Below, piece by piece: positions 19,343 to 27,569 of a stretch of DNA of 64,000 nt (the stretch's first letter is position 1; each line of letters opens with the position of its first letter). The notes beneath the pieces were generated by a model. It was not told the origin of the DNA. It did no database searches and worked only from the letters and a program-made list of their open reading frames with translations. The stretch is from Nocardioides exalbidus (GTDB taxonomy: Bacteria > Actinomycetota > Actinomycetes > Propionibacteriales > Nocardioidaceae), in contig NZ_FNRT01000001.1 in assembly GCF_900105585.1 (NCBI RefSeq), positions 26,800 to 90,799 on the forward strand, given 5' to 3'. The translations under genes and the position numbers were made by a program.

Positions 19343-20017
19343 TCAGCCGCGGTCGAGCGGCGTGCAGATGCAGGACCGGTTGCCGTCGGCGTCCTCGACG
19401 ACCCAGAACGCCGGAGCCTCGGCGTCGCTGACGAGGGTGCCACCGGCGGCCAGCACGGCCGCGAGGCGCCGCTCCCCCTCGTCGTGCGGGACCCACACGT
19501 CGAAGTGCCAGCGCTGCTCGTGGTCCTGGGCCGGCAGGTCGGACTCACCGCGCTCGCCCTTCTGGAACCACAGGCCCGGCACCTGGCCGCTCGGGTCAAC
19601 CGGCTCGCCGTGGCTCACCTCGCCGCCGAGGAGCGCGGCGTAGAACCCTCCGAGCCGCTCGGGCGCAGCCGTGTCGAGCCCGGGCTCGAGCATGGTCAGC
19701 CCGGAGGTGTCGGCCTCCGCGCCGAGCTCGGCCGCGAAGCCGCTGATCCGCCGCGCGAGGTCGATGTCGCGGCTGGTGATGCCGCCGACGTCGTGGCTGC
19801 TCAGGGCCACGATCACCTCGGGATAGGTGAGCGAGACGTCCGGGTGGTGGTCGGCCTCGTCCGCCGCCGCCCCGATCCGGTCGACCAGTGCCACCCCCGT
19901 GGCGAAGTCGCCGGTGCGGAAGCGTGCCCGGATCCGGTTGAGCACCTTGCGCCAGTCGTCGATCCCGGCCTCGAGGATCTGGTCGTGCGTGAGTCGTGCC
20001 TTCGGGTCGTCGCTCAT
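19343..20017 (-). CDS. Pterin-carbinolamine-dehydratase/glyoxalase (VOC) fusion protein
   Basis: A 224-residue protein starting at ATG 20017. The N-terminal PCD-like domain retains the full signature ADHHPDVSLTYPEVIVALSSHDVGGITSRD cut into DHHPD and SSHDVGG, with three catalytic-type histidines. The C-terminal glyoxalase-like domain has FYAALLGGEVSHGE, HFDVWVPHDEGERRL and FWVVEDADGNRSCICTPLDRG. PCD enzymes dehydrate the 4a-carbinolamine made by pterin-dependent hydroxylases, but no such hydroxylase is in the window. Such fusions are common in actinobacteria and their substrate is unknown. It is the first gene of the pair. Confidence 0.82.
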   Translation of the reverse strand: MSDDPKARLTHDQILEAGIDDWRKVLNRIRARFRTGDFATGVALVDRIGAAADEADHHPDVSLTYPEVIVALSSHDVGGITSRDIDLARRISGFAAELGAEADTSGLTMLEPGLDTAAPERLGGFYAALLGGEVSHGEPVDPSGQVPGLWFQKGERGESDLPAQDHEQRWHFDVWVPHDEGERRLAAVLAAGGTLVSDAEAPAFWVVEDADGNRSCICTPLDRG

Positions 20018-20082
20018 GGCCTCGACCCTGCCACTCCCCACCGACAGCGGCCACCCCTGTGCGCGGGCGCGTGGCCCGGGGC

Positions 20083-21099
20083 TCAACCGAGGGTCTGGGT
20101 GATCTCCCGGGTGTCGCCGTCGACCACGACACGTGCGAGCGCACCGTTGACGAGCGGGAGGTGTGGCGGCACGTGCCCGATCTCGAGGTCCCAGACGATC
20201 GGAAGGTCGAGCCGCGCGAGCGCGTCGAGCACCGCACCACGCTGGGTCAGGTCCGGGTGGTTCGGTGCCGCGGTCCTGCCGACCAGCACGGCGGCCGCCC
20301 GGTCAAACCAGCCCGCCAGCCGCAGGGAGTGGAGGTAGCGGCAGATGTTCACCGCGTCCTCCTCGCAGGCCTCGACGTACACGATCGTGGGCTCGTCGAG
20401 CGTCTCCGCCCACGTGCGGACGTCGCCGTACGCGGTGCCGGCGAGGTTCGCGACGGTCTCCACGCAGCCGCCGACGAGGCGGCCGGTGACGTCGAGGCTG
20501 CCGCCGCCCTCGAGCTCCCACTGGCTGGTGCCGACGTGCTTCCACGTGGTGGCGCGGGGGTCCTCCTCGAACCGCCACCAGTCGGTCACGACCCCTGAGT
20601 CACGCTGGACGAAGGGCCCCGGGCCGCCGGCGAGGTCGAGCCAGTGGAGCAGCCCGTCGGGGACGGCGTACGGCGTGTCGGCGAGGTTGTCGCCGTGGAG
20701 GGTCGCCCAGCCGAGGCGGGTGGTGATCGGCACGAGCACGGTCGAGAGGTCCGAGAACCCGACCAGCCAAGTGGGCTCGGCCTCGGCGAGCGCGTCGTAG
20801 TCGAGCAGGTCGACCAGGTCGATCGCGGTCTCGCCGCCCCACGGCGGCAGGACGCAGTGGATGTCGGGATCGGCCAGCATCCGGGTCAGCTCGGCGGCGC
20901 GCTGCTCCGCGGGCGCCGAGGTCAGGCCGCTGCCGTCCATGCAGTCCCCGACCACGACGTCGTACCCCCGCTCGCGCAGCCACGCGACGCAGAACTCGAT
21001 GCGGGTCGCGGCATCTTCGGCGACGCCCGCGGACGGCGAGGTGACACCGATGCGGTCGCCGGGGCGGAGCGGGCGCGGGAAGCGGAGCGGCTGGCTCAT
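20083..21099 (-). CDS. S66-family peptidase (LD-carboxypeptidase/MccF-like)
   Basis: A 338-residue cytoplasmic serine peptidase of family S66. N-terminal RPGDRIGVTSPSAG is the family opening. The nucleophile elbow is LVGFSDLS, the catalytic Glu is in IVYVEACEEDAV, and the His is in WDLEIGHVPPHLPLVNGA. Members trim murein tetrapeptides (LdcA) or cleave microcin C-type peptide nucleotides (MccF). The long mid-insertion and lack of murein genes nearby leave the choice open. It is divergent from the small gene at 21141. Confidence 0.88.
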   Translation of the reverse strand: MSQPLRFPRPLRPGDRIGVTSPSAGVAEDAATRIEFCVAWLRERGYDVVVGDCMDGSGLTSAPAEQRAAELTRMLADPDIHCVLPPWGGETAIDLVDLLDYDALAEAEPTWLVGFSDLSTVLVPITTRLGWATLHGDNLADTPYAVPDGLLHWLDLAGGPGPFVQRDSGVVTDWWRFEEDPRATTWKHVGTSQWELEGGGSLDVTGRLVGGCVETVANLAGTAYGDVRTWAETLDEPTIVYVEACEEDAVNICRYLHSLRLAGWFDRAAAVLVGRTAAPNHPDLTQRGAVLDALARLDLPIVWDLEIGHVPPHLPLVNGALARVVVDGDTREITQTLG

Positions 21100-21140
21100 G
21101 CACCGAGTCTGTCAGTGGCCGCCCATGGAATTGTGTCGCT

Positions 21141-21593
21141 ATGGGTTTCCTCGACACCTCCCTCCCGGCTGCCATCCATGCGGCGACCGGCGTTCCTCGC
21201 CTCTGGACCGCGGCGACCCGGGCCGGGCTCAGCGCGTCGCAGGCGGCCGAGGTGCTGGTCGTCTCGCAGGCGGCGCTGAAGACGGCCGCGGTGCAGGGCA
21301 AGGGCGTCCCGGGGCGCACCAACGCGATGCGGCACTTCATGTGGCAGGCCGTGCTGACCGCCCGGTTCGGCCGGGAGGCGGCGGCGGCGATCGCTGCCGC
21401 GCAGGAGACCGGCTCTCCGAACCGGAAGGACTCGACGGTCGACGCCCACAACAACGCGGTCGGGCAGGCCCATGGCGAGGCGCACGCCGCTGAGCTGGCC
21501 TCGGGCTCGGCCTCCGCGGCCGTGGCGAGCCTGGTGCCGGTCGCGCTGGAGAAGTGGGAGGCCGACGAGCTGATCTGGGTCAAGCCGCACTAG
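21141..21593 (+). CDS. Small conserved protein (DUF6973-like)
   Basis: A 150-residue protein without signal peptide or membrane segment. The recognisable part is RTNAMRHFMWQAVLTARFGREAA followed by DAHNNAVGQAHGEAHAAEL, a His-rich helical pattern like the DUF6973 domain seen in diverse bacteria. The family assignment is from memory. The function is unknown; the conserved His/Asp residues suggest a possible hydrolase or metal site. It overlaps the convergent tetR gene by 4 bp. Confidence 0.6.
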   Translation: MGFLDTSLPAAIHAATGVPRLWTAATRAGLSASQAAEVLVVSQAALKTAAVQGKGVPGRTNAMRHFMWQAVLTARFGREAAAAIAAAQETGSPNRKDSTVDAHNNAVGQAHGEAHAAELASGSASAAVASLVPVALEKWEADELIWVKPH

Positions 21594-22198
21594 GCGGCCA
21601 GCACGCGGCGGACGACGTCGCGCAGGGTCCCCTGCTGGTCCTCGGCGGTGAAGTCGGTGTCGACCGCCAGCCGGCCGAGGAAGCCGTCGAGCACCACCAG
21701 GACCCAGGCGGTCAGGTCGCGCGCGGTCAGGTCCGTGCGCACCTGCCCGGCGACCTGGGCGCGGGCGATCCACGGCTCGAGGCCGTCCTGGAGCACCCGG
21801 CTGTCGAGCGCGAGCGCCACCTCGACCTCGGGCTCCCCCATCACCGCGCTCACCGCGCGCACGAACCCCGCCATCCGCGGGTCCGACATCTCCTCGGCGG
21901 TGTGGTCGAGGTAGGCCTCGACGACCGCGAGCGGGTCCGCGTCGGCGGCACGGGCCGCGAACCAGTCGCGGGTCTCGTCGGTGCCGTAGGCCAGGATCGC
22001 GAGGAGCAGCGACTGCTTGGTCGGGAAGTAGTGGAAGAACGTCCCCGACCCGATGCCCGCCTGCCGGCAGATCGCCGCCGTCGACGTGCCGGCGTAGCCG
22101 GTCGCCGCGAAGCAGGTCAGGGCGGCGTCGATGATGACCAGCCGCCGCGCCTCGTGCTTCTCGGGGTCGACCGTGCGCGCCACGTCCTCAGCCCTCAC
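21590..22198 (-). CDS. TetR-family transcriptional regulator
   Basis: A 202-residue regulator. The N-terminal helix-turn-helix is AALTCFAATGYAGTSTAAICRQAGIGSGTFFHYFPTKQSLL, read across the usual TetR region; the C-terminal part is a typical ligand/dimerisation domain. The start is the GTG at 22198; a second GTG 15 nt downstream is possible. It is divergent from the Pro/Trp-repeat membrane protein at 22231. The 32-bp gap holds a quasi-palindrome over that gene's -10 box, so that gene is a likely target. Confidence 0.88.
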   Translation of the reverse strand: MRAEDVARTVDPEKHEARRLVIIDAALTCFAATGYAGTSTAAICRQAGIGSGTFFHYFPTKQSLLLAILAYGTDETRDWFAARAADADPLAVVEAYLDHTAEEMSDPRMAGFVRAVSAVMGEPEVEVALALDSRVLQDGLEPWIARAQVAGQVRTDLTARDLTAWVLVVLDGFLGRLAVDTDFTAEDQQGTLRDVVRRVLAA

Positions 22199-22203
22199 TT
22201 TCT

Positions 22204-22219
22204 TGGAGCGTGTGCTCTA
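22204..22219. promoter_or_regulatory. Quasi-palindrome, probable TetR operator
   Basis: TGGAGCGTGTGCTCTA has GAGC/GCTC arms around GTGT, plus an outer T/A pair. It overlaps the -10 box of the gene at 22231 and lies between the divergent starts. Confidence 0.45.
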
Positions 22220-22223
22220 GTAT
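22218..22223 (+). promoter_or_regulatory. -10 box of probable leaderless promoter
   Basis: TAGTAT lies 7 nt before the ATG at 22231, so the transcript probably begins at the start codon. It overlaps the candidate TetR operator. Confidence 0.5.
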
Positions 22224-22230
22224 TGCAGGC

Positions 22231-22968
22231 ATGGGGGAAGAGCACTGGTCGCTGCAGCACGACGGGCACGAGCACGTCGTGACGATCGCGCAGGGCGCAC
22301 TGGTCCGGTCCGTCGTGTGGACCCGCGACGATGCGGAGCTCGGCCGGAAGAAGACCTCCGACGAGACCATCGTCGTCACGTCGACGGACGGTGGTGCCGT
22401 ACGCCTGAAGTTCCCGATGGTCGGCCCCGCCCGGCGGGTGACCCTCCACGAGTCCGAGGCGGCCGCGCACACCGGTCTCGGCGGCACCGACTTAGAGCCC
22501 GAGGCCGGGTCGAAGGCGGCCGCCCGGGCCGAGTGGATCGGGGCGCACCCGCACCTCCACACGGCGCGGCAGACGGCTCTCGCCGCGGCCGGGGTCGGGG
22601 TGCCGATCCTGCTGGTGTGGCTGCTGACGCTCGTCCCGTGGCCGAGCCTGGACATCCCGTGGCCCGACATCGACCTCCCGTCGATCCCGTGGCCGTCGAT
22701 CCCGTGGCCATCGATCCCCTGGCCATCGATCCCCTGGCCCGACATCAACCTGCCCTCGATCCCGTGGCCCGACCTGCCGTCGCTGCCCGCGTGGACCGAG
22801 CCGGTGCGGAAGTTCGCGATCCCGATCCTGATCGCGTTCTTCATCGCCCGTGGCGAGGTCAAGCGGCGGCGCAAGGCGGAGGAGGAGAAGGTCGGGGAGA
22901 AGGCCGCACTCGGTCGTGAGTCTCGGGGAGACTCACGAGCCAGCGCGCCTACCGACCCCACGCCGTGA
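22231..22968 (+). CDS. Membrane protein with IPWP tandem repeats
   Basis: A 245-residue protein I cannot assign. Residues 1-110 form a soluble His-rich N-terminal domain (EEHWSLQHDGHEHVVTIAQGALVRSVVW). A hydrophobic segment at about 117-136 leads into a 55-residue Pro/Trp block, with SIPWP repeated four times exactly and looser PWPDI(D/N)LP units on both sides. A short hydrophobic stretch (FAIPILIAFFIA) and a basic tail (KRRRKAEEEK) follow. The last residues, RESRGDSRAS, are encoded by a copy of the dispersed palindrome. I chose ATG 22231 because of the -10 box 7 nt upstream. Likely control is by the divergent TetR. Confidence 0.75.
   Translation: MGEEHWSLQHDGHEHVVTIAQGALVRSVVWTRDDAELGRKKTSDETIVVTSTDGGAVRLKFPMVGPARRVTLHESEAAAHTGLGGTDLEPEAGSKAAARAEWIGAHPHLHTARQTALAAAGVGVPILLVWLLTLVPWPSLDIPWPDIDLPSIPWPSIPWPSIPWPSIPWPDINLPSIPWPDLPSLPAWTEPVRKFAIPILIAFFIARGEVKRRRKAEEEKVGEKAALGRESRGDSRASAPTDPTP
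22681..22740 (+). repeat. 15-bp tandem repeat, four copies, coding for SIPWP
   Basis: Four consecutive units of TCGATCCCSTGGCCN, differing only at one internal base and the last base. Length 15 keeps the reading frame, so the repeat can expand or contract without breaking the gene. Confidence 0.9.
22916..22936. repeat. Dispersed palindrome, copy 1
   Basis: Arms GTGAGTCTC and GAGACTCAC around GGG, with an outer C/G pair as well. It lies inside the 3' end of the IPWP gene, encoding ESRGDS in frame, and is followed by GAGCCAGCG. Confidence 0.85.
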
Positions 22969-23392
22969 GGCCCTCCCGGTCGTGCTCACCCTCGGGCCAG
23001 ACGGCCCGGACCACCCCGGCTGCGGCCAGCGCCTTCCGGCAGCCCGGGCAGGGCGGATCGGTGATGTAGGCGGTCGAGCCCTTGGTGTCGCGGGTCGCGA
23101 AGAGCAGGGCGTTGACCTCGGCGTGGATGGCGATGCAGAACCCGGGCGTGCCCGGCCGGTCGTAGTCGCCGAGCCCCGGCACGTCGTCGTACCCCAGATG
23201 GCCGCGCGGGCACGCGCCCATCAGGCAGTCGTCCTCGCCGGGTGCCGCGCCGTTGTAGCCGGTCGCGATGATCCGGTGGTCGATCGTCAGCACCGCGCCC
23301 ACCCGACGGCGCGTGCACTTGGCGCGCGCCGCGACGGCGGAGGCGATGCCGAGGAAGTAGTCGTCCCAGCCCGGGACCTGCGCGGTGCTCAC
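22949..23392 (-). CDS. Deoxycytidylate/cytidine deaminase-like protein
   Basis: A 147-residue zinc deaminase of the dCMP deaminase type. The zinc and catalytic motifs are HAEVNALLFA and PPCPGCRKALAAAGV. Upstream features AAVAARAKCTRRRVGAVLTIDHRIIATGYNGAAPGEDDC match the dCMP-deaminase start, including the extra cysteines. The start GTG at 23392 overlaps the stop of the upstream VOC gene as GTGA. The 3' end overlaps the convergent IPWP gene by 20 bp. The likely reaction is dCMP to dUMP. Confidence 0.88.
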   Translation of the reverse strand: MSTAQVPGWDDYFLGIASAVAARAKCTRRRVGAVLTIDHRIIATGYNGAAPGEDDCLMGACPRGHLGYDDVPGLGDYDRPGTPGFCIAIHAEVNALLFATRDTKGSTAYITDPPCPGCRKALAAAGVVRAVWPEGEHDREGLTAWGR

Positions 23393-23805
23393 GGGAGCAC
23401 AGACTGCCCGATCTCCTGCGGGTTGTAGGCGACTTCCCAGCGGAAGCCGTCCGGGTCGGCGAAGTAGCCGCTGTAGCCGCCCCACTCGCGCTCGAACGCC
23501 TCGCCGATGTCCCTCGCGCCCGCGGCGGCTGCCTGCTCCAGCACGGTGTCGACCCCCTGCCTGGTGGCGAGGTTGTGGGACAGCGTGACGGGAGGTACGC
23601 CGCCGCGTGTCGGCGCGTGCCCGACCTCAGCGGTGAAGCCTGCCTCGGCCCACAGGCTCAGGACGACCTTCTCTGCGACCCGGAACATCATCACCTCCCC
23701 CGCGACGTGGACCTCTGGCTCCCAGCCCAGGCCATCGACGTAGAACTTCCGGGTGGCCTCGAGGTCGGTCACGACGAGGGTGATGAAGCTGACGCGCTGG
23801 TCCAT
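23389..23805 (-). CDS. VOC-family (glyoxalase/bleomycin-resistance fold) protein
   Basis: A 138-residue single VOC domain with two beta-alpha-beta modules: VSFITLVVTDLEATRKFYVDGLGWEPE, then SHNLATRQGVDTVLEQAAAAGA and a closing GGYSGYFADPDGFRWEVAYNP. Metal-type ligands His/Glu are recognisable in the second module. The start is ATG 23805, with GGGAGC before it. It overlaps the deaminase start by 4 bp. The substrate is unknown. Confidence 0.88.
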   Translation of the reverse strand: MDQRVSFITLVVTDLEATRKFYVDGLGWEPEVHVAGEVMMFRVAEKVVLSLWAEAGFTAEVGHAPTRGGVPPVTLSHNLATRQGVDTVLEQAAAAGARDIGEAFEREWGGYSGYFADPDGFRWEVAYNPQEIGQSVLP

Positions 23806-23830
23806 CTGGGTGCTCCCTGCTTCTCGGGTC

Positions 23831-24580
23831 CTACTTCTCGGGCTCGGGCGGGCGCGCCGCGAGCCGGGCACGTTGGCGCCCCATGGAGTCGAAGTTGCGG
23901 TCGTCGAGCCACTCGTCGAGCGCCGTGCTCACCCGTGGCCACTCGAGGTCGGTGATCGAGAACCAGTCGGTGTCGCGGTTGCGGCCCTTGTAGACGACCG
24001 CGTTGCGGAAGCGGCCCTCCCAGATGAAGCCGAGGCGGACCGCGGCGCGGCGCGAGGGCGCGTTGAGGCTGTCGCACTTCCACTCGTAGCGCCGGTAGCC
24101 GAGGTCGTCGAAGACGTGGCGCATCAGCAGCGCCTGCACCTCGGTGGCGGCGCGGCTGCGCTGGAGCCGGCGGCCGTAGTTGATGCCGCCGACCTCGATC
24201 GAGCCCATCGCGGGGTCGATGCGCATGAGCGAGCAGAACCCGATCGCGCGCCCGGTCTCGGTCGGGACGATGGCGAACATCACCTGGCCGTCGTCGGCGG
24301 CGCCGCGCTCGACGATCGCGGCCATCTCGTCACGGTCGGCCGGTCGGTCCCAGAAGAGGTACGTCCAGAGGGCGTCGTCGTCGCGACCGCAGACCGCGGC
24401 GACCAGGTCGTCGACGTGCTGCGGGCCGATGGGCTCGAGGCGGACGCCCTTGCCCTCCAGGGTGACCGGCCTTGGGGTCTTCGCGGGGGTCCAGTCGACC
24501 GGGCGGCCGATCCGCTGGCCGTGGTCGTTGGTGTCGCGGGTGCGGGTCGCCGACAGCTGCACGCCCACGGGCCGGCTCAT
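23831..24580 (-). CDS. GNAT-family N-acetyltransferase
   Basis: A 249-residue acetyltransferase of the RimJ/RimL-like branch. Motifs are VRLEPIGPQHVDDLVAAV, VMFAIVPTETGRAIGFCSLMRID, IEVGGINYGRRLQRSRAATEVQALLMRHVFDDLGYRRYEWKCDSLN cut across the CoA-binding region, and RRAAVRLGFIWEGRFRNAVVYKGRNRDTDWFSI. The start ATG at 24580 overlaps the kynU stop as ATGA, so the two genes are translationally coupled. The acceptor is unknown; a tryptophan or kynurenine-derived amine is conceivable from the context only. Confidence 0.88.
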   Translation of the reverse strand: MSRPVGVQLSATRTRDTNDHGQRIGRPVDWTPAKTPRPVTLEGKGVRLEPIGPQHVDDLVAAVCGRDDDALWTYLFWDRPADRDEMAAIVERGAADDGQVMFAIVPTETGRAIGFCSLMRIDPAMGSIEVGGINYGRRLQRSRAATEVQALLMRHVFDDLGYRRYEWKCDSLNAPSRRAAVRLGFIWEGRFRNAVVYKGRNRDTDWFSITDLEWPRVSTALDEWLDDRNFDSMGRQRARLAARPPEPEK

Positions 24581-25788
24581 CGCAGGGCCTCCGCGACCGC
24601 GCCCATGCCGCGCTCCACCTCGTCGAAGGACGTGGACAGCGGCGAGAGGCCGATCCGCAACCCACCCGGGTCGCGGTAGTCGGGGATCACGTCGCGCTCC
24701 CACAGCCGCGCGGTGACCTCGCGCATCCGCTCGTGGTGGAGCGTCACGTGGCCGCCGCGCTGGGCCGGGTCGCGCGGGGACGCGAGGGTGACCTCAGGCA
24801 GGGTCGCATCGGCGAGCTCGACGGCGTACGACGTCAGCGCGACGGACTTCTCCCGGATGGCCCCGATGCCGGCCTCCTCGACGAGCTCGAGCATCGCCTG
24901 CATGGCGACCATCCCGAGGATCGGCGGGGTGCCGGAGATGAAGCGTCGGATTCCCTGCGCGGGCGTGTAGCCCGGTCCCATGAAGAACGGGTCGGCGTGG
25001 CCCATCCAGCCCTGGATCGGCTGGGTGAGCTCGTCCTGGAGGCGGGCGTTGACGTAGCCGAAGGCGGGTGAGCCGGGGCCGCCGTTGAGGTACTTGTAGG
25101 AGCACCCGACGGCGAGGTCGACGTCCCACGCGTCGAGGTCGACCTGGACGGCGCCCGCGGAGTGGCAGAGGTCCCAGAGCACGAGGGCACCGGCCTCGTG
25201 GGCGATCCGCGTGAGCTCGGGGGCGTCGGCGAGCCAGGCGGACCGGTAGGCGACGTGGTTGAGGACCACGAGGGCGGTGCGCTCGCCGACGGCCTCGCTG
25301 AGCTGGTCGGCCGTGACGCCGGCGGAGGTGTCGACCTCGATCCAGCGCAGGGTCAGGCCGCGCTCGGCGGCGATGCCCTCGGCGACGTACCGGTCCGTGG
25401 GGAAGTTGTCGGTGTCGATGACGATCTCGGTCCGGCCGGGGGCGGTCCGCACGGCGTGGTCGACCGCGGCGCGCATCAGCTTGTAGAGCCAGACGGTGGT
25501 CGAGTCGCCGACCGCGGTCTGACCGGCGGCTGCGCCCAGTACGATGCGGCCGAGGTCGTCGCCGAGGGTCGTGGGGAGGTCCATCCAGCGCTCGTCCCAG
25601 CCCCGGATGAGGCGACCGCCCCACTCCTGCTCGACGAACTCGGTGAGGCGCGCGGCCGCGGCCGCGACCGGCCTGCCGAGCGAGTTGCCGTCGAAGTAGA
25701 CAAGGTCGGACCCGGCTCCCACGAACCGGTCGCGGAAGGACGCGAGCGGGTCGGCGGCGTCGAGCTGCGCTGCGGTGTTCTGGTTCAC
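24577..25788 (-). CDS. kynU: Kynureninase
   Basis: A PLP enzyme of 403 residues that cleaves kynurenine to anthranilate and alanine. Motifs include LVYFDGNSLGRP near the N-terminus, VIDTDNFPTDRYVAEG, LWDLCHSAGAVQVDLDAWDVDLAVGCSYKYLNGGPG cut around the PLP lysine in SYKYLNGGPG, and QGWMGHADPFFM. I prefer the GTG at 25788 because TAGGTT lies 6 nt before it; the GTG at 25791 is too close to that box. No kynA, kynB or anthranilate degradation gene is in the window. It is coupled to an acetyltransferase gene. Confidence 0.94.
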   Translation of the reverse strand: MNQNTAAQLDAADPLASFRDRFVGAGSDLVYFDGNSLGRPVAAAAARLTEFVEQEWGGRLIRGWDERWMDLPTTLGDDLGRIVLGAAAGQTAVGDSTTVWLYKLMRAAVDHAVRTAPGRTEIVIDTDNFPTDRYVAEGIAAERGLTLRWIEVDTSAGVTADQLSEAVGERTALVVLNHVAYRSAWLADAPELTRIAHEAGALVLWDLCHSAGAVQVDLDAWDVDLAVGCSYKYLNGGPGSPAFGYVNARLQDELTQPIQGWMGHADPFFMGPGYTPAQGIRRFISGTPPILGMVAMQAMLELVEEAGIGAIREKSVALTSYAVELADATLPEVTLASPRDPAQRGGHVTLHHERMREVTARLWERDVIPDYRDPGGLRIGLSPLSTSFDEVERGMGAVAEALR

Positions 25789-25794
25789 CACGGC

Positions 25795-25800
25795 AACCTA
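25795..25800 (-). promoter_or_regulatory. -10 box of probable leaderless kynU promoter
   Basis: TAGGTT on the minus strand, 6 nt before the GTG at 25788. It decides between two adjacent GTG start codons. Confidence 0.5.
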
Positions 25801-25834
25801 TCCACCGACCCGTCCACGCCGTCCACGGCCTCGG

Positions 25835-27526
25835 TCAGTAGCAGACCGCTCCGTGCGCGGCCGACTGGACGACCTTGCGGTACTTGCCGAGGACGCCGCG
25901 GGTGTACTTCGGCGGGAGCGGCTCCCAGCCCACGGCGCGCTCGGCCAGCTCGGCCTCGTCGACGTGGACGTCGATGGTCATGTTGGCGACGTCGAGGGTG
26001 ATCTGGTCGCCGTCCTTCAGGAAAGCGATCGGCCCCCCGTCGCTGGCCTCCGGCGCGATGTGGCCGACGCAGAGGCCGGTGGTGCCGCCGGAGAAGCGGC
26101 CGTCGGTGATCAGCAGGACGTCCTTGCCGAGGCCGGCGCCCTTGATCGCACCGGTGATCGCGAGCATCTCGCGCATGCCGGGGCCGCCCTTGGGACCCTC
26201 GTAGCGGATGACGACGACGTCGCCGGCCTTGATCGCGCCCTCGCCGAGGGCGTCGAGCGCCTTGCGCTCGCCGTCGAAGACGCGAGCCGTGCCGGTGAAG
26301 GTCGAGTCGTCGAAGCCGGCGCTCTTGACCACGGCGCCGTCCGGAGCGAGCGAGCCCTTGAGGATCGTCAGGCCGCCGGTCGCGTGGATCGGCTTGTCGA
26401 GCTGGCGCAGGATGTCGCCGTCGAGCGGCTTGGGGTCGAGCTCGGCGAGGTTCTCGGCCATCGTCTTGCCGGTGCAGGTCAGCACGTCGCCGTGCAGGTG
26501 GCCGGCGTCGAGCAGGGCCTTCAGCAGCACCGGGATGCCGCCGACGCGGTCGAAGTCGGTCCACACGAAGCGGCCGAACGGCTTCATGTCGGCCAGGTGC
26601 GGGACCTTCTTGCCGATGCGGGTGAAGTCGTCGAGGGTCAGGTCGACCTCGGCCTCGCGCGCGATCGCGAGCAGGTGGAGCACGGCGTTGGTCGAGCCGC
26701 CGAGGGCCATCGCCATCGCGATCGCGTTCTCGAAGGCCGGGCGGGTCATGATCTGGCGGGCGGTGATGCCCTGGCGCAGCATGTTGACCACGGCCTCGCC
26801 GGACTTGTGGGCGAACCCGTCGCGGCGGCGGTCGACGGCCGGCGGGGAGGAGCTGCCGGGCAGGGACATGCCGATCGCCTCGGCGACGCTGGCCATCGTG
26901 TTCGCGGTGTAGGCCCCGCCGCAGGCGCCCTCGCCCGGACAGATCGCACGCTCGACCTTGTCGACCTCCTCGCGGGTGATCTTCCCGGCCAGGCAGGCGC
27001 CGACGGCCTCGAAGGCGTCGATGATCGTGACGTCGCGACCGTCCACCTGGCCGGGCATGATCGTGCCGGCGTAGAGGAAGACGCTCGCGAGGTCGAGGCG
27101 GGCGGCGGCCATGAGCATCCCCGGCAGCGACTTGTCGCAGCCGGCGAGCAGGACGGAGCCGTCGAGGCGCTCGGCCATCATCACGGTCTCGACCGAGTCG
27201 GCGATGACCTCGCGGCTGACCAGCGAGAAGTGCATGCCCTCGTGGCCCATCGAGATGCCGTCGGAGACCGAGATCGTGCCGAACTCGAGCGGGTAGCCGC
27301 CACCCGCGTGCACCCCGTTCTTCACGGCCTTGGCGAGCCGGTCGAGGGAGAGGTTGCAGGGCGTGATCTCGTTCCAGCTCGACGCGACCCCGATCTGGGG
27401 CTTGGCCCAGTCGTCGTCACCCATGCCTACCGCGCGGAGCATCCCTCGCGCAGCGGTGGCCTCGAGGCCGTCCGTGACGTCGCGGCTCCGGGGCTTGATG
27501 TCGGGTGCTGAAGGGGTCTTGGTCAT
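25835..27526 (-). CDS. ilvD: Dihydroxy-acid dehydratase
   Basis: A 563-residue Fe-S dehydratase that converts 2,3-dihydroxy-isovalerate and its homologue to the 2-keto acid. Cluster-binding and family motifs are [31 protein letters not shown] and [14 protein letters not shown], giving the three conserved cysteines, plus [20 protein letters not shown] near the C-terminus. It works downstream of IlvC but lies 7.4 kb upstream of ilvB on the same strand. Its own -10 box (TAGCCT) is 6 nt before the ATG, so it is probably transcribed separately as a leaderless mRNA. Confidence 0.97.
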   Translation of the reverse strand: MTKTPSAPDIKPRSRDVTDGLEATAARGMLRAVGMGDDDWAKPQIGVASSWNEITPCNLSLDRLAKAVKNGVHAGGGYPLEFGTISVSDGISMGHEGMHFSLVSREVIADSVETVMMAERLDGSVLLAGCDKSLPGMLMAAARLDLASVFLYAGTIMPGQVDGRDVTIIDAFEAVGACLAGKITREEVDKVERAICPGEGACGGAYTANTMASVAEAIGMSLPGSSSPPAVDRRRDGFAHKSGEAVVNMLRQGITARQIMTRPAFENAIAMAMALGGSTNAVLHLLAIAREAEVDLTLDDFTRIGKKVPHLADMKPFGRFVWTDFDRVGGIPVLLKALLDAGHLHGDVLTCTGKTMAENLAELDPKPLDGDILRQLDKPIHATGGLTILKGSLAPDGAVVKSAGFDDSTFTGTARVFDGERKALDALGEGAIKAGDVVVIRYEGPKGGPGMREMLAITGAIKGAGLGKDVLLITDGRFSGGTTGLCVGHIAPEASDGGPIAFLKDGDQITLDVANMTIDVHVDEAELAERAVGWEPLPPKYTRGVLGKYRKVVQSAAHGAVCY

Positions 27527-27532
27527 GCCGTC

Positions 27533-27538
27533 AGGCTA
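27533..27538 (-). promoter_or_regulatory. -10 box of probable leaderless ilvD promoter
   Basis: TAGCCT on the minus strand, 6 nt before the ilvD ATG at 27526. Confidence 0.5.
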
Positions 27539-27569
27539 GTCAACGCCCTCCCTGCTCCGGCGACGTGTC

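Noticed and set aside
22916..22936. Palindrome copies as ordinary intrinsic terminators
   Set aside because: Several copies lie inside coding frames well before stops, there are no U-runs, and spacing to stops varies. Only the copy at 32351 is placed like a terminator.
25775..27511. 578-codon plus-strand frame opposite ilvD
   Set aside because: It is rich in Val/Arg/Gly/Asp with no domain, and it mirrors a fully conserved ilvD. This is a typical GC-rich antisense shadow.
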